Shown here piece after piece: positions 5,932 to 13,639 of a stretch of 23,808 nucleotides of DNA (position 1 is its first letter; every line of letters starts with the position of its first letter). The DNA lies in NCBI GenBank assembly GCA_964436465.1, contig CAYTCV010000024.1, positions 1 through 23,808 on the forward strand. Reading direction: 5' to 3'. The notes beneath the pieces were generated by a model. It was not told the DNA's origin. It did no database searches and saw only the letters and a list, made by a program, of their open reading frames with translations. This DNA is from RBG-13-66-14 sp964436465 (GTDB taxonomy: Bacteria; RBG-13-66-14). The position numbers and the translations under genes are program-made.

Positions 5932-7575
5932 TTAGTCGAGTACCTTGAACTCGATGCGACGGTTCTGCTCGCGTCCAGAGGCGGTGGAGTTGGAGGCGAT
6001 GGGGTCGTCAGGCCCCATACCCACGGCGGTCAGGCGGCTCCGGTCGATGCCGTACTCGTTGACCAGTACGTCCACCACGGCCTGGGCCCGGTCGCGGGAG
6101 AGCTGCATCAGGAAGTCGCGGTCGCCGCGGTCGGTGGTGTGGCCGACAATCTGAACCTTGATGAAGGGGTTGTCTATCATTATCTTCGCGGCGTCCTCCA
6201 GCTTGCGGGAGGAGCCGGGTATCATCGTGGCCACGTTCGGTTCGAAATTCACGCCCTCGAGGCGGAGCGTCTTCGGGCCCGTGTAGACGACAGGCTCGGT
6301 GTCCGGGCAGCCGTCCTCGTCCTCGAATCCGTTGACCGTCTCCGGCTCGTTGGGGCACTTGTCCTCAGTGTCGGGGATGCCGTCGGAGTCGTTGTCCGGG
6401 TCGGGACAACCGTCGGAGTCCTTGTACCCGTCCATGTCCTCGGGCTCGTCGGGGCACTTGTCCTCGGTATCGGGGATGCCGTCGTTATCGTTGTCGAGGT
6501 CGGGGCAGCCGTCGGCGTCCTCGAAGCCGTCGAAGTCCTCGGGGTCTTCGGGGCAGAGGTCCTCATCGTCGGGGATGCCGTCGCCGTCGGTGTCGCGGGG
6601 AACCAGGTCAATGTCGGCGGAGAAGCCGGTGATGACCTCTATCCAGGGGTTATCCTTCCCCACGCCCAGGGCCACGGCGAAGTCGTAGTAGAGGAAATCA
6701 TCGCCGGACAGACGGATGCCGGGCACGACCTGGAACCAGTTGTCGGTGACGGCGGAGGTCCGGCCGTCGCGACGCTGCTCCTCGGCAAAGGCGTACTTGC
6801 CTACCAGGTCGGTGATGAAGGAGAAGTTGTCCGTGGCCTTGACCTCGAAGCCGGCCCCGTAGAGGAAGTAGTCGGGCACGGGGTAGTCCGCCATCGCTAC
6901 GACCCGCTCTGTATCGCCCGTACTCTCGTCGAACGTCCACTCGTAGAGGTCGTAGGTGCCCAGGGTCAGCCGGTAGCCGAGGTTGACGTGGTAGCTGAAG
7001 AGGTCGTTTTTGCCCACGTGCTTCGACAGGGCGTAGATGAAGTCGATGTTGGTGTCGCCGTGGGTCGTCCAGTTGAGCGCCTCGTCGTAGAAGTTCGTGG
7101 AGAGGTCGTCCTCCTGGGCTATTCCCGAGCCGAGGTCGAAGCCTACGACCAGGGACATACCGGGCAGGTAGCCGTTCTTCTCCTCGAACAGGGGGTTGAA
7201 CTTCGTCCCGATGAAGAGCTCGGATAGCCCGACCTCCTCGATTTCGGTGTCCAGGACCTTATGCGCCGCGAAGGTCGGGGTTACGGAGAACTCCCACCAG
7301 TCGAAGAAGCAGAAGGTGAACTGGAATGGGTTCCGGCTGTATACGTCGGCGATGTAGTCATCATCGGTGTCGGCCCACTCGTAGCCCGAGCCCTGGATAT
7401 CCTGGTAGTACGCCCAGATGTCGAAGTGCAGACCCAGTGAGATGCCCCACTGCTGAATGGTGTCGGCGGACCACAGCTTGAACTGACCCGCCATACCGTA
7501 TGGATTCGTGCCCTTTGCACTGACGCTCACGGTCAGAACAACGAGCAGCGCAACTATCACGAAAAGCTTTCTCAT
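5932..7575 (-). CDS. OmpA-family outer-membrane protein with thrombospondin type-3 repeats
   Basis: The 547-residue protein has a signal peptide (about 1-20, ending SVSA). A beta-rich region of alternating aromatic residues (about 21-322) follows and is likely an outer-membrane barrel. Next come calcium-binding thrombospondin type-3 repeats (about 325-427; D-x-D-x-D-G-I-P-D and DGCPD units), and then an OmpA/MotB peptidoglycan-binding domain (about 430-547). In the last domain LSRDRAQAVVDVL, D511 (EYGIDRSRL) and R535 (GREQNRR) match the residues that hold diaminopimelate. The protein should tether the outer membrane to the cell wall, with the acidic repeats as a rigid calcium-loaded spacer. 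An AAAGGAG site sits 8 bases before the ATG. It is the second gene of a two-gene operon with the lipoprotein upstream and ends at a strong terminator. Confidence 0.93.
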   Translation of the reverse strand: MRKLFVIVALLVVLTVSVSAKGTNPYGMAGQFKLWSADTIQQWGISLGLHFDIWAYYQDIQGSGYEWADTDDDYIADVYSRNPFQFTFCFFDWWEFSVTPTFAAHKVLDTEIEEVGLSELFIGTKFNPLFEEKNGYLPGMSLVVGFDLGSGIAQEDDLSTNFYDEALNWTTHGDTNIDFIYALSKHVGKNDLFSYHVNLGYRLTLGTYDLYEWTFDESTGDTERVVAMADYPVPDYFLYGAGFEVKATDNFSFITDLVGKYAFAEEQRRDGRTSAVTDNWFQVVPGIRLSGDDFLYYDFAVALGVGKDNPWIEVITGFSADIDLVPRDTDGDGIPDDEDLCPEDPEDFDGFEDADGCPDLDNDNDGIPDTEDKCPDEPEDMDGYKDSDGCPDPDNDSDGIPDTEDKCPNEPETVNGFEDEDGCPDTEPVVYTGPKTLRLEGVNFEPNVATMIPGSSRKLEDAAKIMIDNPFIKVQIVGHTTDRGDRDFLMQLSRDRAQAVVDVLVNEYGIDRSRLTAVGMGPDDPIASNSTASGREQNRRIEFKVLD

Positions 7576-7613
7576 GGTGAACTCCTTTCAAAAAGCCGCT
7601 GTCGTTGTTCTTG

Positions 7614-8339
7614 TTACTCCACTTCGACGATTACCGGGTCGGACATGTTGCCCGAGTAATCCACGAAGCAGACGGCCCACTTGTAATCCTCGTAATCCAT
7701 GGTCGCCACGTCGAAGCCGGTGTCCACGAACCCGAAGGAGTAAGTCTCGCTGAGGTAGTACTTGTAGGGGTAGTAACCGGACGGGTTGTGCACGTCCCAG
7801 CCCTCGACGGGGTTCTGGTCTCCCTTGAAGCCGTCCAGATTCGGGTTGTAGGCGGGGAAATCCAGCTCCACGTTGTTCGCGTCGGAGAAATCCACGGTGG
7901 GCTCATCGTAGATTATCACCTTGTTGGAACTCTTCCAGTTCTCGGGCGGGATGGGATTATCGCGCTCCGTCTCGGGCACCATGTACCTGCCGTCGGTCAG
8001 CTCGGTCCAGGTGGATTCGTTGTTGGCCTTGCGCCACACCTTGAAGCCCATGTAGTAGGGCTCACGGGACTGGTACATGGTGATGTAGGGCTTGGTGAGC
8101 GGTGTGGGTTGACCGTTGACCCACACGCGGTACACCTGCAGGGTCCCGGGGTACTCGGGGTGATTCACCGGGTCGTAGGGCGGGAAAACCATTACCCTGC
8201 CCGGTGATGCGGGCTGATTCTGGTCCTGGTAGAGGTCGTTGGCGACCGGGTCCGTGCACCCGGTGACCAGGAAAGTCACCACCAGGGCTATGGGCACGAA
8301 CCAGCGCACGAAGGTAAATCCGGATTTACTTACCTTCAT
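7614..8339 (-). CDS. Putative lipoprotein encoded with the OmpA-family gene
   Basis: The ATG at 8339 is preceded by a strong AAAGGAGG and gives a 241-residue product. The N-terminus has basic residues, a hydrophobic stretch and a lipobox VTGC with Cys28, so it should be a lipoprotein. The mature part is rich in Tyr, Pro, Trp and Asp. A C-terminal stretch YKWAVCFVDYSGNMSDPVIVEVE-like (about 219-241) looks like the last strands of a fibronectin type III-like domain. I do not recognise a family. It lies 38 bases upstream of the OmpA-family gene on the same strand, with its own promoter candidate, so the two are probably co-expressed and may act together at the outer membrane. An upstream in-frame start exists but lacks a ribosome-binding site. 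Confidence 0.8.
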   Translation of the reverse strand: MKVSKSGFTFVRWFVPIALVVTFLVTGCTDPVANDLYQDQNQPASPGRVMVFPPYDPVNHPEYPGTLQVYRVWVNGQPTPLTKPYITMYQSREPYYMGFKVWRKANNESTWTELTDGRYMVPETERDNPIPPENWKSSNKVIIYDEPTVDFSDANNVELDFPAYNPNLDGFKGDQNPVEGWDVHNPSGYYPYKYYLSETYSFGFVDTGFDVATMDYEDYKWAVCFVDYSGNMSDPVIVEVE

Positions 8340-8395
8340 TGTGCCTCCTTTGGCTGTGGATATTTGACGGCTCGCTCCGAACACTACGAAAAACA

Positions 8396-8425
8396 ATATT
8401 ACAACAACGCCGGAAATCGAGTCAA
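8396..8425 (-). promoter_or_regulatory. Promoter of the lipoprotein-OmpA operon
   Basis: On the minus strand TTGACT (8425-8420) is followed after 18 bases by TAATAT (8401-8396), a good housekeeping-type promoter. The transcript would start near 8389, about 50 bases before the ATG at 8339. Confidence 0.65.
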
Positions 8426-8446
8426 GCTCCGCTTACCCGAACACGA

Positions 8447-8492
8447 ACCGTGTATTATAAGTTAAGTACCGTGTATACAAGAAATTATACAT
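8447..8492. promoter_or_regulatory. Operator-like direct repeats in the divergent promoter region
   Basis: ACCGTGTAT occurs at 8447-8455 and again at 8468-8476, exactly 21 bases (two helical turns) apart. The second copy runs into a palindrome TGTATACA (8472-8479), and a related TTATACAT follows at 8485-8492. The AT-rich block stands between the two divergent promoters of the lipoprotein-OmpA operon and the small barrel-like gene. Confidence 0.4.
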
Positions 8493-8497
8493 CCATC

Positions 8498-8527
8498 TTG
8501 ACCGGTCTTATTCCCGACTGATAAGAT
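8498..8527 (+). promoter_or_regulatory. Promoter of the small barrel-like gene
   Basis: TTGACC (8498-8503) is followed after 18 bases by TAAGAT (8522-8527). The expected start near 8534 leaves a leader of about 47 bases containing the GAAAGAGG ribosome-binding site. Confidence 0.55.
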
Positions 8528-8580
8528 AAATGGAGCGGTCATCCACCTTTCACCCCCTCATCTCGGAAAGAGGTTTACAC

Positions 8581-9018
8581 ATGCGCAAGGCCGTTTTGGT
8601 TATCGTTCTGCTGGCCCTGTTGGCCCTGCCGGCCGGCGCCCGCGTCGGCGCCGGGATGCGCCTGGGATTCCAGGACCCCTCCTTCTGCATCAACCTCACG
8701 GGCGACTTCGAAATCACCCCCAACATAGACATCACCGCCGACTTCGACATGATAACCGCCGGCGTCTTCATGGGACAGTTCACCGGCAACTTCAAGTACA
8801 TGTTCAACCTTTCGGGCATCAACCCCTACGCGGGAATAGGGGCCGGCGTGGCCTTCGGCGGCGGGTACGCGGGATTCAGCCTGCCATTCCACGTGGGGAT
8901 GCAGCTCCCCCTGGGCGCCAACTTCTACCTGGACGCCGACATCCGGCCCTGCCTGTGGATCGGGACAGGCACCTACTTCTCCTTCGGCTTCATCGCGGGT
9001 ATCGTGTACTTCTTCTAG
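8581..9018 (+). CDS. Small exported protein, probably an outer-membrane beta-barrel
   Basis: The ATG at 8581 gives 145 residues and follows AAAGAGG at a good distance. A signal peptide (about 1-19, ending LPAGA) is followed by alternating hydrophobic and polar strands rich in Gly, Phe and Asn (ITGD-like, FKYMFNLSG, GIGAGVAFGGGYAGF, PFHVGMQLPLGANFYLDADIRP), ending in an aromatic YFF. That pattern and the terminal Phe are typical of small eight-stranded outer-membrane barrels. No specific family is recognised. It is transcribed alone, divergently from the lipoprotein-OmpA operon, and ends in a strong terminator. Confidence 0.78.
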   Translation: MRKAVLVIVLLALLALPAGARVGAGMRLGFQDPSFCINLTGDFEITPNIDITADFDMITAGVFMGQFTGNFKYMFNLSGINPYAGIGAGVAFGGGYAGFSLPFHVGMQLPLGANFYLDADIRPCLWIGTGTYFSFGFIAGIVYFF

Positions 9019-9040
9019 CGAAATCCGGGCATTCGCAACG

Positions 9041-9064
9041 GGGGACCCGGCGGGTCCCCTTTTT
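9041..9064 (+). terminator. Intrinsic terminator of the small barrel-like gene
   Basis: GGGGACCC (9041-9048) pairs with GGGTCCCC (9052-9059) around a 3-base loop and is followed by TTTTT (9060-9064), 22 bases past the stop codon. Confidence 0.9.
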
Positions 9065-9066
9065 CC

Positions 9067-9095
9067 TTGCTTAATCGCGCGCCCCGTGTTAATCT
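9067..9095 (+). promoter_or_regulatory. Promoter of the lipoprotein-rpsO-pnp group
   Basis: TTGCTT (9067-9072) is followed after 17 bases by TAATCT (9090-9095), preceded by TGT as an extended -10. The expected start near 9102 leaves a leader of about 150 bases before the ATG at 9251. Confidence 0.45.
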
Positions 9096-9113
9096 CCTCG
9101 CGCTGGGTCCTCG

Positions 9114-9233
9114 GCGGCGGCCCCTCGAGGACCGGGACCCGGCCCCAGGAGAGCGGTCAGACTCCGTCTCCTCCCGGAAAACGAGGGGCACTGAAGGATT
9201 TACCTTTAGCCGGCCGCCGCGCCGGTTTTTTTT
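9114..9233 (+). promoter_or_regulatory. Candidate transcription attenuator in the rpsO-pnp leader
   Basis: An intrinsic terminator lies at 9208-9233: CCGGC (9210-9214) pairs with GCCGG (9221-9225), followed by eight T (9226-9233), only 17 bases before the first start codon of the operon. An upstream segment GCGGCGGCC (9114-9122) is perfectly complementary over 9 bases to GGCCGCCGC (9212-9220), which includes most of the terminator's 5' arm and its loop. The two pairings exclude each other, as in antiterminator/terminator switches. The trigger is unknown. Confidence 0.45.
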
Positions 9234-9250
9234 ACAAGGGGCAGGGCGGG

Positions 9251-9730
9251 ATGCGCGGACGCGCGTCAACCACAATCCTCGTGATTCTGGCGGCGCTCCT
9301 CGCGGTCGGCGTAGGCTGCGCTTCGAAAAAGCCCTGCGACCTCACCCGCGAGGACTTCGATGACGGCATGAACGCCCTGGACGCGGGGGACCTGGCAACC
9401 GTGGAGGAAGTAGTCGCCAGTCTCCAGGAGCGCGACCCCCGGGAGCCGCTCGTTCCCTTCTTTCAGGGGATGCTGGCCCACCGCCGAGGGGACATCGAGA
9501 AGGCCGATATCCTGTTCGACGACTTCTACTCGGCCGCTTACGACCGATACATCAAGGGCTTTGACAAACTGTCCATCTACGACCGCACCCTGATTCAGAC
9601 GGCCCGCATCGCCGCCCTCGACGTGATGGACCTCTACATCGGCGAGGGCCGCTACATGGCCTCCAACCTGTTCAACATCCTCGTGGACGACCTCGACGCC
9701 GCCGCCAGATACGGCGGCGCCAACCGCTAG
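9251..9730 (+). CDS. Small helical lipoprotein upstream of rpsO
   Basis: The ATG at 9251 follows GGGCAGGGCGGG and gives 159 residues. A signal segment (about 5-20) ends in GVGC, a plausible lipobox, so the protein should be lipid-anchored. The rest is predicted helical and resembles one or two TPR-like helix pairs (FDDGMNALDAGDLATVEEVV; FQGMLAHRRGDIEKADILFDDFY). No named family is recognised. It lies nine bases before rpsO on the same strand, so it is the first gene of the rpsO-pnp transcript, an unusual position for a lipoprotein. Longer upstream starts exist, but they would put about 55 non-signal residues, encoded across the terminator hairpin, before the signal peptide. Confidence 0.75.
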   Translation: MRGRASTTILVILAALLAVGVGCASKKPCDLTREDFDDGMNALDAGDLATVEEVVASLQERDPREPLVPFFQGMLAHRRGDIEKADILFDDFYSAAYDRYIKGFDKLSIYDRTLIQTARIAALDVMDLYIGEGRYMASNLFNILVDDLDAAARYGGANR

Positions 9731-9739
9731 AGGAGAAAA

Positions 9740-10009
9740 ATGCCTCTCACCAAGGATACCAAAACGGAGCTCATCGCCAAGTTCGGCGCCAACGAGGCGG
9801 ACACCGGTTCCTCCGAGGTGCAAATCGCCCTCCTGACCGCGCGCATCACCGACCTGACCGAACACTTCAAGCTGCACCCCAAAGACCACCACGGCCGCCG
9901 GGGTCTCTTGAAGCTGGTCAGCAAGCGCCGGCACCTTCTCAACTACCTCCAGCGCACCCAAGAGGAGCGCTACCGCAAGCTTATCACCGAGCTCGGCCTC
10001 CGCAAGTGA
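9740..10009 (+). CDS. rpsO: Ribosomal protein S15
   Basis: The 89-residue product has the exact length and sequence pattern of bacterial S15 (ANEADTGSSEVQIALLTARI, LTEHFKLHPKDHHGRRGL, LVSKRRHLLNYL). It binds 16S rRNA early in assembly of the small ribosomal subunit. AGGAGA precedes the ATG. The order rpsO-pnp is conserved in many bacteria, and S15 often represses its own mRNA. The conserved rRNA-binding residues including H42, D49 and H46 areas appear intact. The intergenic spacer to pnp is 46 bases. Confidence 0.98.
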   Translation: MPLTKDTKTELIAKFGANEADTGSSEVQIALLTARITDLTEHFKLHPKDHHGRRGLLKLVSKRRHLLNYLQRTQEERYRKLITELGLRK

Positions 10010-10055
10010 TGCGGGGTTCCGCTCGCGAGAATGGCACGAAAGTGAGACTTTACCC

Positions 10056-12254
10056 ATGAGCCTACGCAAAGAGATAACCATCGGACAGGGCACCCTGGTA
10101 CTGGAAACCGGCCACGTGGCCAAGCAGGCCGACGGCGCAGTCCTGGCCTCCCTGGGCGACTCCGTCGTCCTGGCCACCGCCTGCATAGATTCGCACCCCC
10201 GCGAGGTGGACTTCATCCCCCTGACGGTGGACTATCGGGAGCGCAAGAGCGCGGGCGGGAAAATCCCCGGCGGATTCTTCAAGCGCGAGGGACGGCCCTC
10301 CACCAGCGAAATCCTCGTCTGCCGCATGATAGACCGCTCGATTCGTCCCATGCTGCCCAGCTTCCTCAACCGCGAGACCCAAATCGTCGGCACCGCCTTT
10401 TCCGCCGACCCCGACCACTCGACCGACGTAGTGGCGATGAACGGCGCTTTCGCAGCCCTGGCCCTCTCCAGCGTCCCCCACGACCACGTCCTGGGCGCGG
10501 TCCGCGTGGGGAAGATAGACGGCGAGCTGGTGTTCAACCCGAGCACCGCCGAGCTGGAAAAATCGCAGATGAACATCGTGGTCTCCGGCAACTCCGCCGC
10601 CCTGGTGATGGTCGAGGGCGAGGCCAGCCAGGTGCCCGAGGAGGTCCTCGCCGAGGCCCTGGAGGCCGCCCACGCCCAGATAAAGAAAATCATCGCCCTG
10701 ATAAAAGAGATGGTCGCCGAGGCCGGCAAGCCGCAACTGGTCCTCGAGGAGACCGCCCCGGACGCCGAAATCGTGACCTTAGTCCGCGGGATGGTCGGGG
10801 ATAAACTTTTCCGGGCGATGACCGGGGCCTCCGACAAGCTGGCGCGCAAGGCCGCCGTCAAGGAAATCAAGGACGGCGTGCTGGAAGAGCTCGAGGAGCG
10901 CTGGAAGGAATCCGACGACCGGGCCCACCGGCTCAACCAGGTAAAGCGTATCTTTAAAGACCTTGAGCGCGAGGTGGTCCGGGGACGCGTGGTCACCGAG
11001 GGCCTCCGGGTGGACGGCCGCAAGCCGGACCAGGTCCGCCCCATCACCATCGAGGCCTCCTTCCTCCCCCGCACCCACGGCTCCACGCTCTTCACCCGCG
11101 GCGAGACCCAGGCCATGGTCACCGTCACCCTGGGCACCGTCTCCGACGAGCAGAAAATAGAGACCCTGACCGAGGAGTACTGGTCCCACTTCCTGCTGCA
11201 CTACAACTTCCCGCCGTACTCGGTGGGCGAGGTGCGCTTCCTCCGCGGGCCCGGGCGGCGGGAAATCGGGCACGGCATGCTGGCCGAAAGGGCCATCACC
11301 GCCGTTCTGCCCAACAAGGACGACTTCCCCTACACCATCCGCATCGTTTCGGACATCACCGAATCCAACGGCTCCTCATCCATGGCCACGGTCTGCGGCG
11401 GGTCCCTGGCGCTCATGGACGCCGGCGTGCCGGTCAAGGCCGCCGTGGCCGGCGTCGCCATGGGCCTGATAAAAGAGGGCGACGAGTACATCATCCTCAC
11501 CGACATCCTCGGCGACGAGGACCACGTGGGCGATATGGACTTCAAGGTCGCCGGCACCCGCGAAGGCGTGACGGCCCTCCAGATGGACATCAAGCTCGAC
11601 GGCCTGCCCACCGAGGTGCTCAAGCGGGCCCTGGACCAGGCCCGCGCCGGCAGGGTCCACATCCTGGACCGCATGGACGAGGTCCTGCCCGCGCACCGCG
11701 CCGAGCTCTCCCCCTACGCCCCGCGCATCCAGACCCTCGACATTCCCACGGATAAAATCCGCGACCTCATCGGCCCCGGCGGAAAAATCATCCGCGGCAT
11801 CATCGAGCAGACCGGAGTCTCCATCGACGTGGAGGACGACGGACACGTGACCGTCGCCTCGGCCGACCTCGACGCCCTGGAACGGGCCATGACAATCATC
11901 CGGGGAATAGTCACCGACCCCGAGCCGGGACAGGTCTACACCGGCAAGGTCGTCCGCATCATGAACTTCGGCGCCTTCGTCGAAATCCTCCCCGGGAAGG
12001 ACGGCCTGGTCCACATCTCAGAGCTGGAATGGGGCCGCGTGGGCAAGGTCGAGGACGTCTGCAAGGTCGGGGACGAGATGACGGTCAAGGTCGTCGAAAT
12101 CGACTCCCAGGGCCGGCTCAACCTTTCCCGTCGGCTCATGCTGGAAAAGCCGGAGGGCTACGACGAGCACCGGCACGACAGCGAAAAACGCGACTCCGAC
12201 AGGGGCGGTTCCGGACGGGGACGGTCCGACCGCCGCCCGCGGAGGGACCGCTGA
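10056..12254 (+). CDS. pnp: Polynucleotide phosphorylase
   Basis: The 732-residue protein has the full PNPase architecture. It has a first RNase PH domain (about 5-140), an alpha-helical linker, and a second RNase PH domain (about 315-545) with the catalytic GDEDHVGDMDFK at 486-497 and the FFKREGRPS and RSIRPM phosphate/RNA-binding segments in the first. A KH domain follows (about 560-615, IRDLIGPGGKIIRGI), then an S1 domain (about 622-695, GKVVRIMNFGAFVEI). It degrades RNA 3' to 5' with phosphate and can add tails. The last ~28 residues form an Asp/Arg/Gly-rich tail (GGSGRGRSDRRPRRDR), probably an RNA- or partner-binding extension. The ribosome-binding site is weak. Confidence 0.98.
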   Translation: MSLRKEITIGQGTLVLETGHVAKQADGAVLASLGDSVVLATACIDSHPREVDFIPLTVDYRERKSAGGKIPGGFFKREGRPSTSEILVCRMIDRSIRPMLPSFLNRETQIVGTAFSADPDHSTDVVAMNGAFAALALSSVPHDHVLGAVRVGKIDGELVFNPSTAELEKSQMNIVVSGNSAALVMVEGEASQVPEEVLAEALEAAHAQIKKIIALIKEMVAEAGKPQLVLEETAPDAEIVTLVRGMVGDKLFRAMTGASDKLARKAAVKEIKDGVLEELEERWKESDDRAHRLNQVKRIFKDLEREVVRGRVVTEGLRVDGRKPDQVRPITIEASFLPRTHGSTLFTRGETQAMVTVTLGTVSDEQKIETLTEEYWSHFLLHYNFPPYSVGEVRFLRGPGRREIGHGMLAERAITAVLPNKDDFPYTIRIVSDITESNGSSSMATVCGGSLALMDAGVPVKAAVAGVAMGLIKEGDEYIILTDILGDEDHVGDMDFKVAGTREGVTALQMDIKLDGLPTEVLKRALDQARAGRVHILDRMDEVLPAHRAELSPYAPRIQTLDIPTDKIRDLIGPGGKIIRGIIEQTGVSIDVEDDGHVTVASADLDALERAMTIIRGIVTDPEPGQVYTGKVVRIMNFGAFVEILPGKDGLVHISELEWGRVGKVEDVCKVGDEMTVKVVEIDSQGRLNLSRRLMLEKPEGYDEHRHDSEKRDSDRGGSGRGRSDRRPRRDR

Positions 12255-12280
12255 CCCGTTCCGCCTTCGGGAGGTTTCCC

Positions 12281-12772
12281 GTGAAAAAACTTCTGCTAAT
12301 CCCGGTCTTCCTTCTGGTCCTCACCGCCTGCGAAGAGGAGGGGGAACCGGTCGAGACCGGCTACGGCATTCCCGGGCTGGAGCTCTCCGCCACGGAGCTG
12401 GACCTGGGTGATACACTGACCGTGGCGTTCACCGTCACGAAGCCCGCCCTGGACGCCGCGACCGGCGAGTACGACGTGGTCGAACAAATCGAAATCTACC
12501 TGGCCGACGACCCCGACTCCATCGCCTTCGCCGACGGGGCCATCGCCGCGCTCACCGGCAAGGGCGAGGCCGCCGAATTCAGCAACGAGATATTCCTGGA
12601 CCCCGTGGCCTTCCTCCCCGGCGCCTACGAGGTCCACGTCACCTGCTTCGACAAGGTCAACGGCAACGAGCGGGCCGAGGCCACCGCCCGCTTCACCGTC
12701 AAGGCGACGCCCATTCCCCTGCCGGAGAACGTCCAGGAGCCGCTGCCCCAGGAACAGGCCCGCGTCCAGTAA
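12281..12772 (+). CDS. Putative lipoprotein with an Ig-like domain
   Basis: The GTG at 12281 follows GGGAGG at a good distance and gives 163 residues. VKKLLLIPVFLLVLTAC is a clear lipoprotein signal with lipobox LTAC (Cys17), followed by an acidic EEEGE stretch. The mature part (about 25-145) alternates beta strands (LSATELDLGDTLTVAFTV, AYEVHVTCFDKVNG, ATARFTVKA) like a bacterial Ig-like domain. A Pro/Gln-rich tail ends the protein. No named family is recognised. It is 26 bases past pnp on the same strand, so it probably shares that transcript. Confidence 0.78.
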   Translation: MKKLLLIPVFLLVLTACEEEGEPVETGYGIPGLELSATELDLGDTLTVAFTVTKPALDAATGEYDVVEQIEIYLADDPDSIAFADGAIAALTGKGEAAEFSNEIFLDPVAFLPGAYEVHVTCFDKVNGNERAEATARFTVKATPIPLPENVQEPLPQEQARVQ

Positions 12773-12779
12773 CCCTCGG

Positions 12780-12808
12780 TTGACGCCTCCCCCGTTATAT
12801 GCTACATT
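12780..12808 (+). promoter_or_regulatory. Promoter of tRNA-fMet
   Basis: TTGACG (12780-12785) is followed after 17 bases by TACATT (12803-12808), with TGC immediately before it as an extended -10. The predicted start (about 12814-12816) coincides with the mature 5' end of the tRNA. Confidence 0.5.
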
Positions 12809-12813
12809 TCCTC

Positions 12814-12890
<77 letters not shown>

Positions 12891-12939
12891 AAGGGGGCCC
12901 GTATAGTGGGCCCCCGCCATAAAAGAGAGACAACGCCGT

Positions 12940-13039
12940 NNNNNNNNNNNNNNNNNNNNNNNNNNNNNNNNNNNNNNNNNNNNNNNNNNNNNNNNNNNNN
13001 NNNNNNNNNNNNNNNNNNNNNNNNNNNNNNNNNNNNNNN
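12940..13039. other. 100-N assembly gap
   Basis: Exactly 100 N, the usual placeholder for a gap of unknown size. The 40 bases before it (12900-12939) are identical to the 40 bases after it (13040-13079), so the flanking contigs overlap and there may be no missing sequence, or there may be further repeat copies. Confidence 0.97.
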
Positions 13040-13069
13040 CGTATAGTGGGCCCCCGCCATAAAAGAGAG

Positions 13070-13095
13070 ACAACGCCGTTCGCGGCGTTGTTTTC
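13070..13095 (+). terminator. UUCG-tetraloop terminator downstream of tRNA-fMet
   Basis: ACAACGCCG (13070-13078) pairs perfectly with CGGCGTTGT (13083-13091) around TTCG and is followed by TTTC. A start of the same structure is cut by the gap at 12930-12939, so if the contigs simply overlap this is the natural terminator of the tRNA gene. Confidence 0.85.
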
Positions 13096-13274
13096 GTATC
13101 CGCCCCCGCTCTGCGTTTCAAATCGCGCGACGTCCTCGTAGGGGCCGACCTTTAGGTCGGCCCGCTGAATCCCCTCCCCCCTCTGGGGAGAAGCGCGCTT
13201 ACGGGTTAGGGTGAGGGATAAGAGCTTTACAACCAAAGGGGGCCCGTATAGTGGGCCCCCGCCATAAAAGAGAG

Positions 13275-13300
13275 ACAACGCCGTTCGCGGCGTTGTTTTC
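13275..13300 (+). terminator. Second copy of the UUCG-tetraloop terminator
   Basis: Identical stem (13275-13283 with 13288-13296) and TTCG loop, 205 bases after the first copy, as part of the tandem repeat. Confidence 0.8.
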
Positions 13301-13426
13301 GTATCCGCCCCCGCTCTGCGTTTCAAATCGCGCGACGTCCTCGTAGGGGCCGACCTTTAGGTCGGCCCGCTGAATCCCCTCCCCCCTCTGAGGAGAAGCG
13401 CGCTTACGGGTTGGGGTGAGGGTCGA

Positions 13427-13570
13427 GCCGACCTGAACGGCGCGCCGTCGGTCGGTCCCTACGTCATCGCAGCGGGCGGGTGTGGACACCCGTCCCTACG
13501 TCATTACAACGCAGTGTGAGGGATGTCCGGTCCCCTCTCCCTTCCGGGGAGAGGGTTAGGGTGAGGGTAG
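13427..13570. repeat. Cluster of interspersed palindromic repeats
   Basis: Three elements lie side by side. At 13427-13462 is an inverted, about 94% identical counterpart of the element at 17709-17744 (GTAGGG(G/A)CCGACCGACGG...). At 13475-13500 is GGCGGGTGTGGACACCCG ending CCCTACG. At about 13531-13567 is a CCCTCTCCC...GGAGAGGG element ending TTAGGGTGAGGG. These fill the space between the tRNA repeat and the TPR gene. Confidence 0.7.
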
Positions 13571-13639
13571 GGGTAGGGAACGTGAAAACAGCGGCCCACG
13601 GAGGGACCGTCCTACATCACCACAAATCCCCGGCCGGAC

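Noticed and set aside
5812..7227. 471-codon plus-strand open frame opposite the OmpA-family gene
   Set aside because: It is the antisense shadow of a GC-rich coding region. The minus strand encodes clear OmpA and type-3 repeat domains with a ribosome-binding site.
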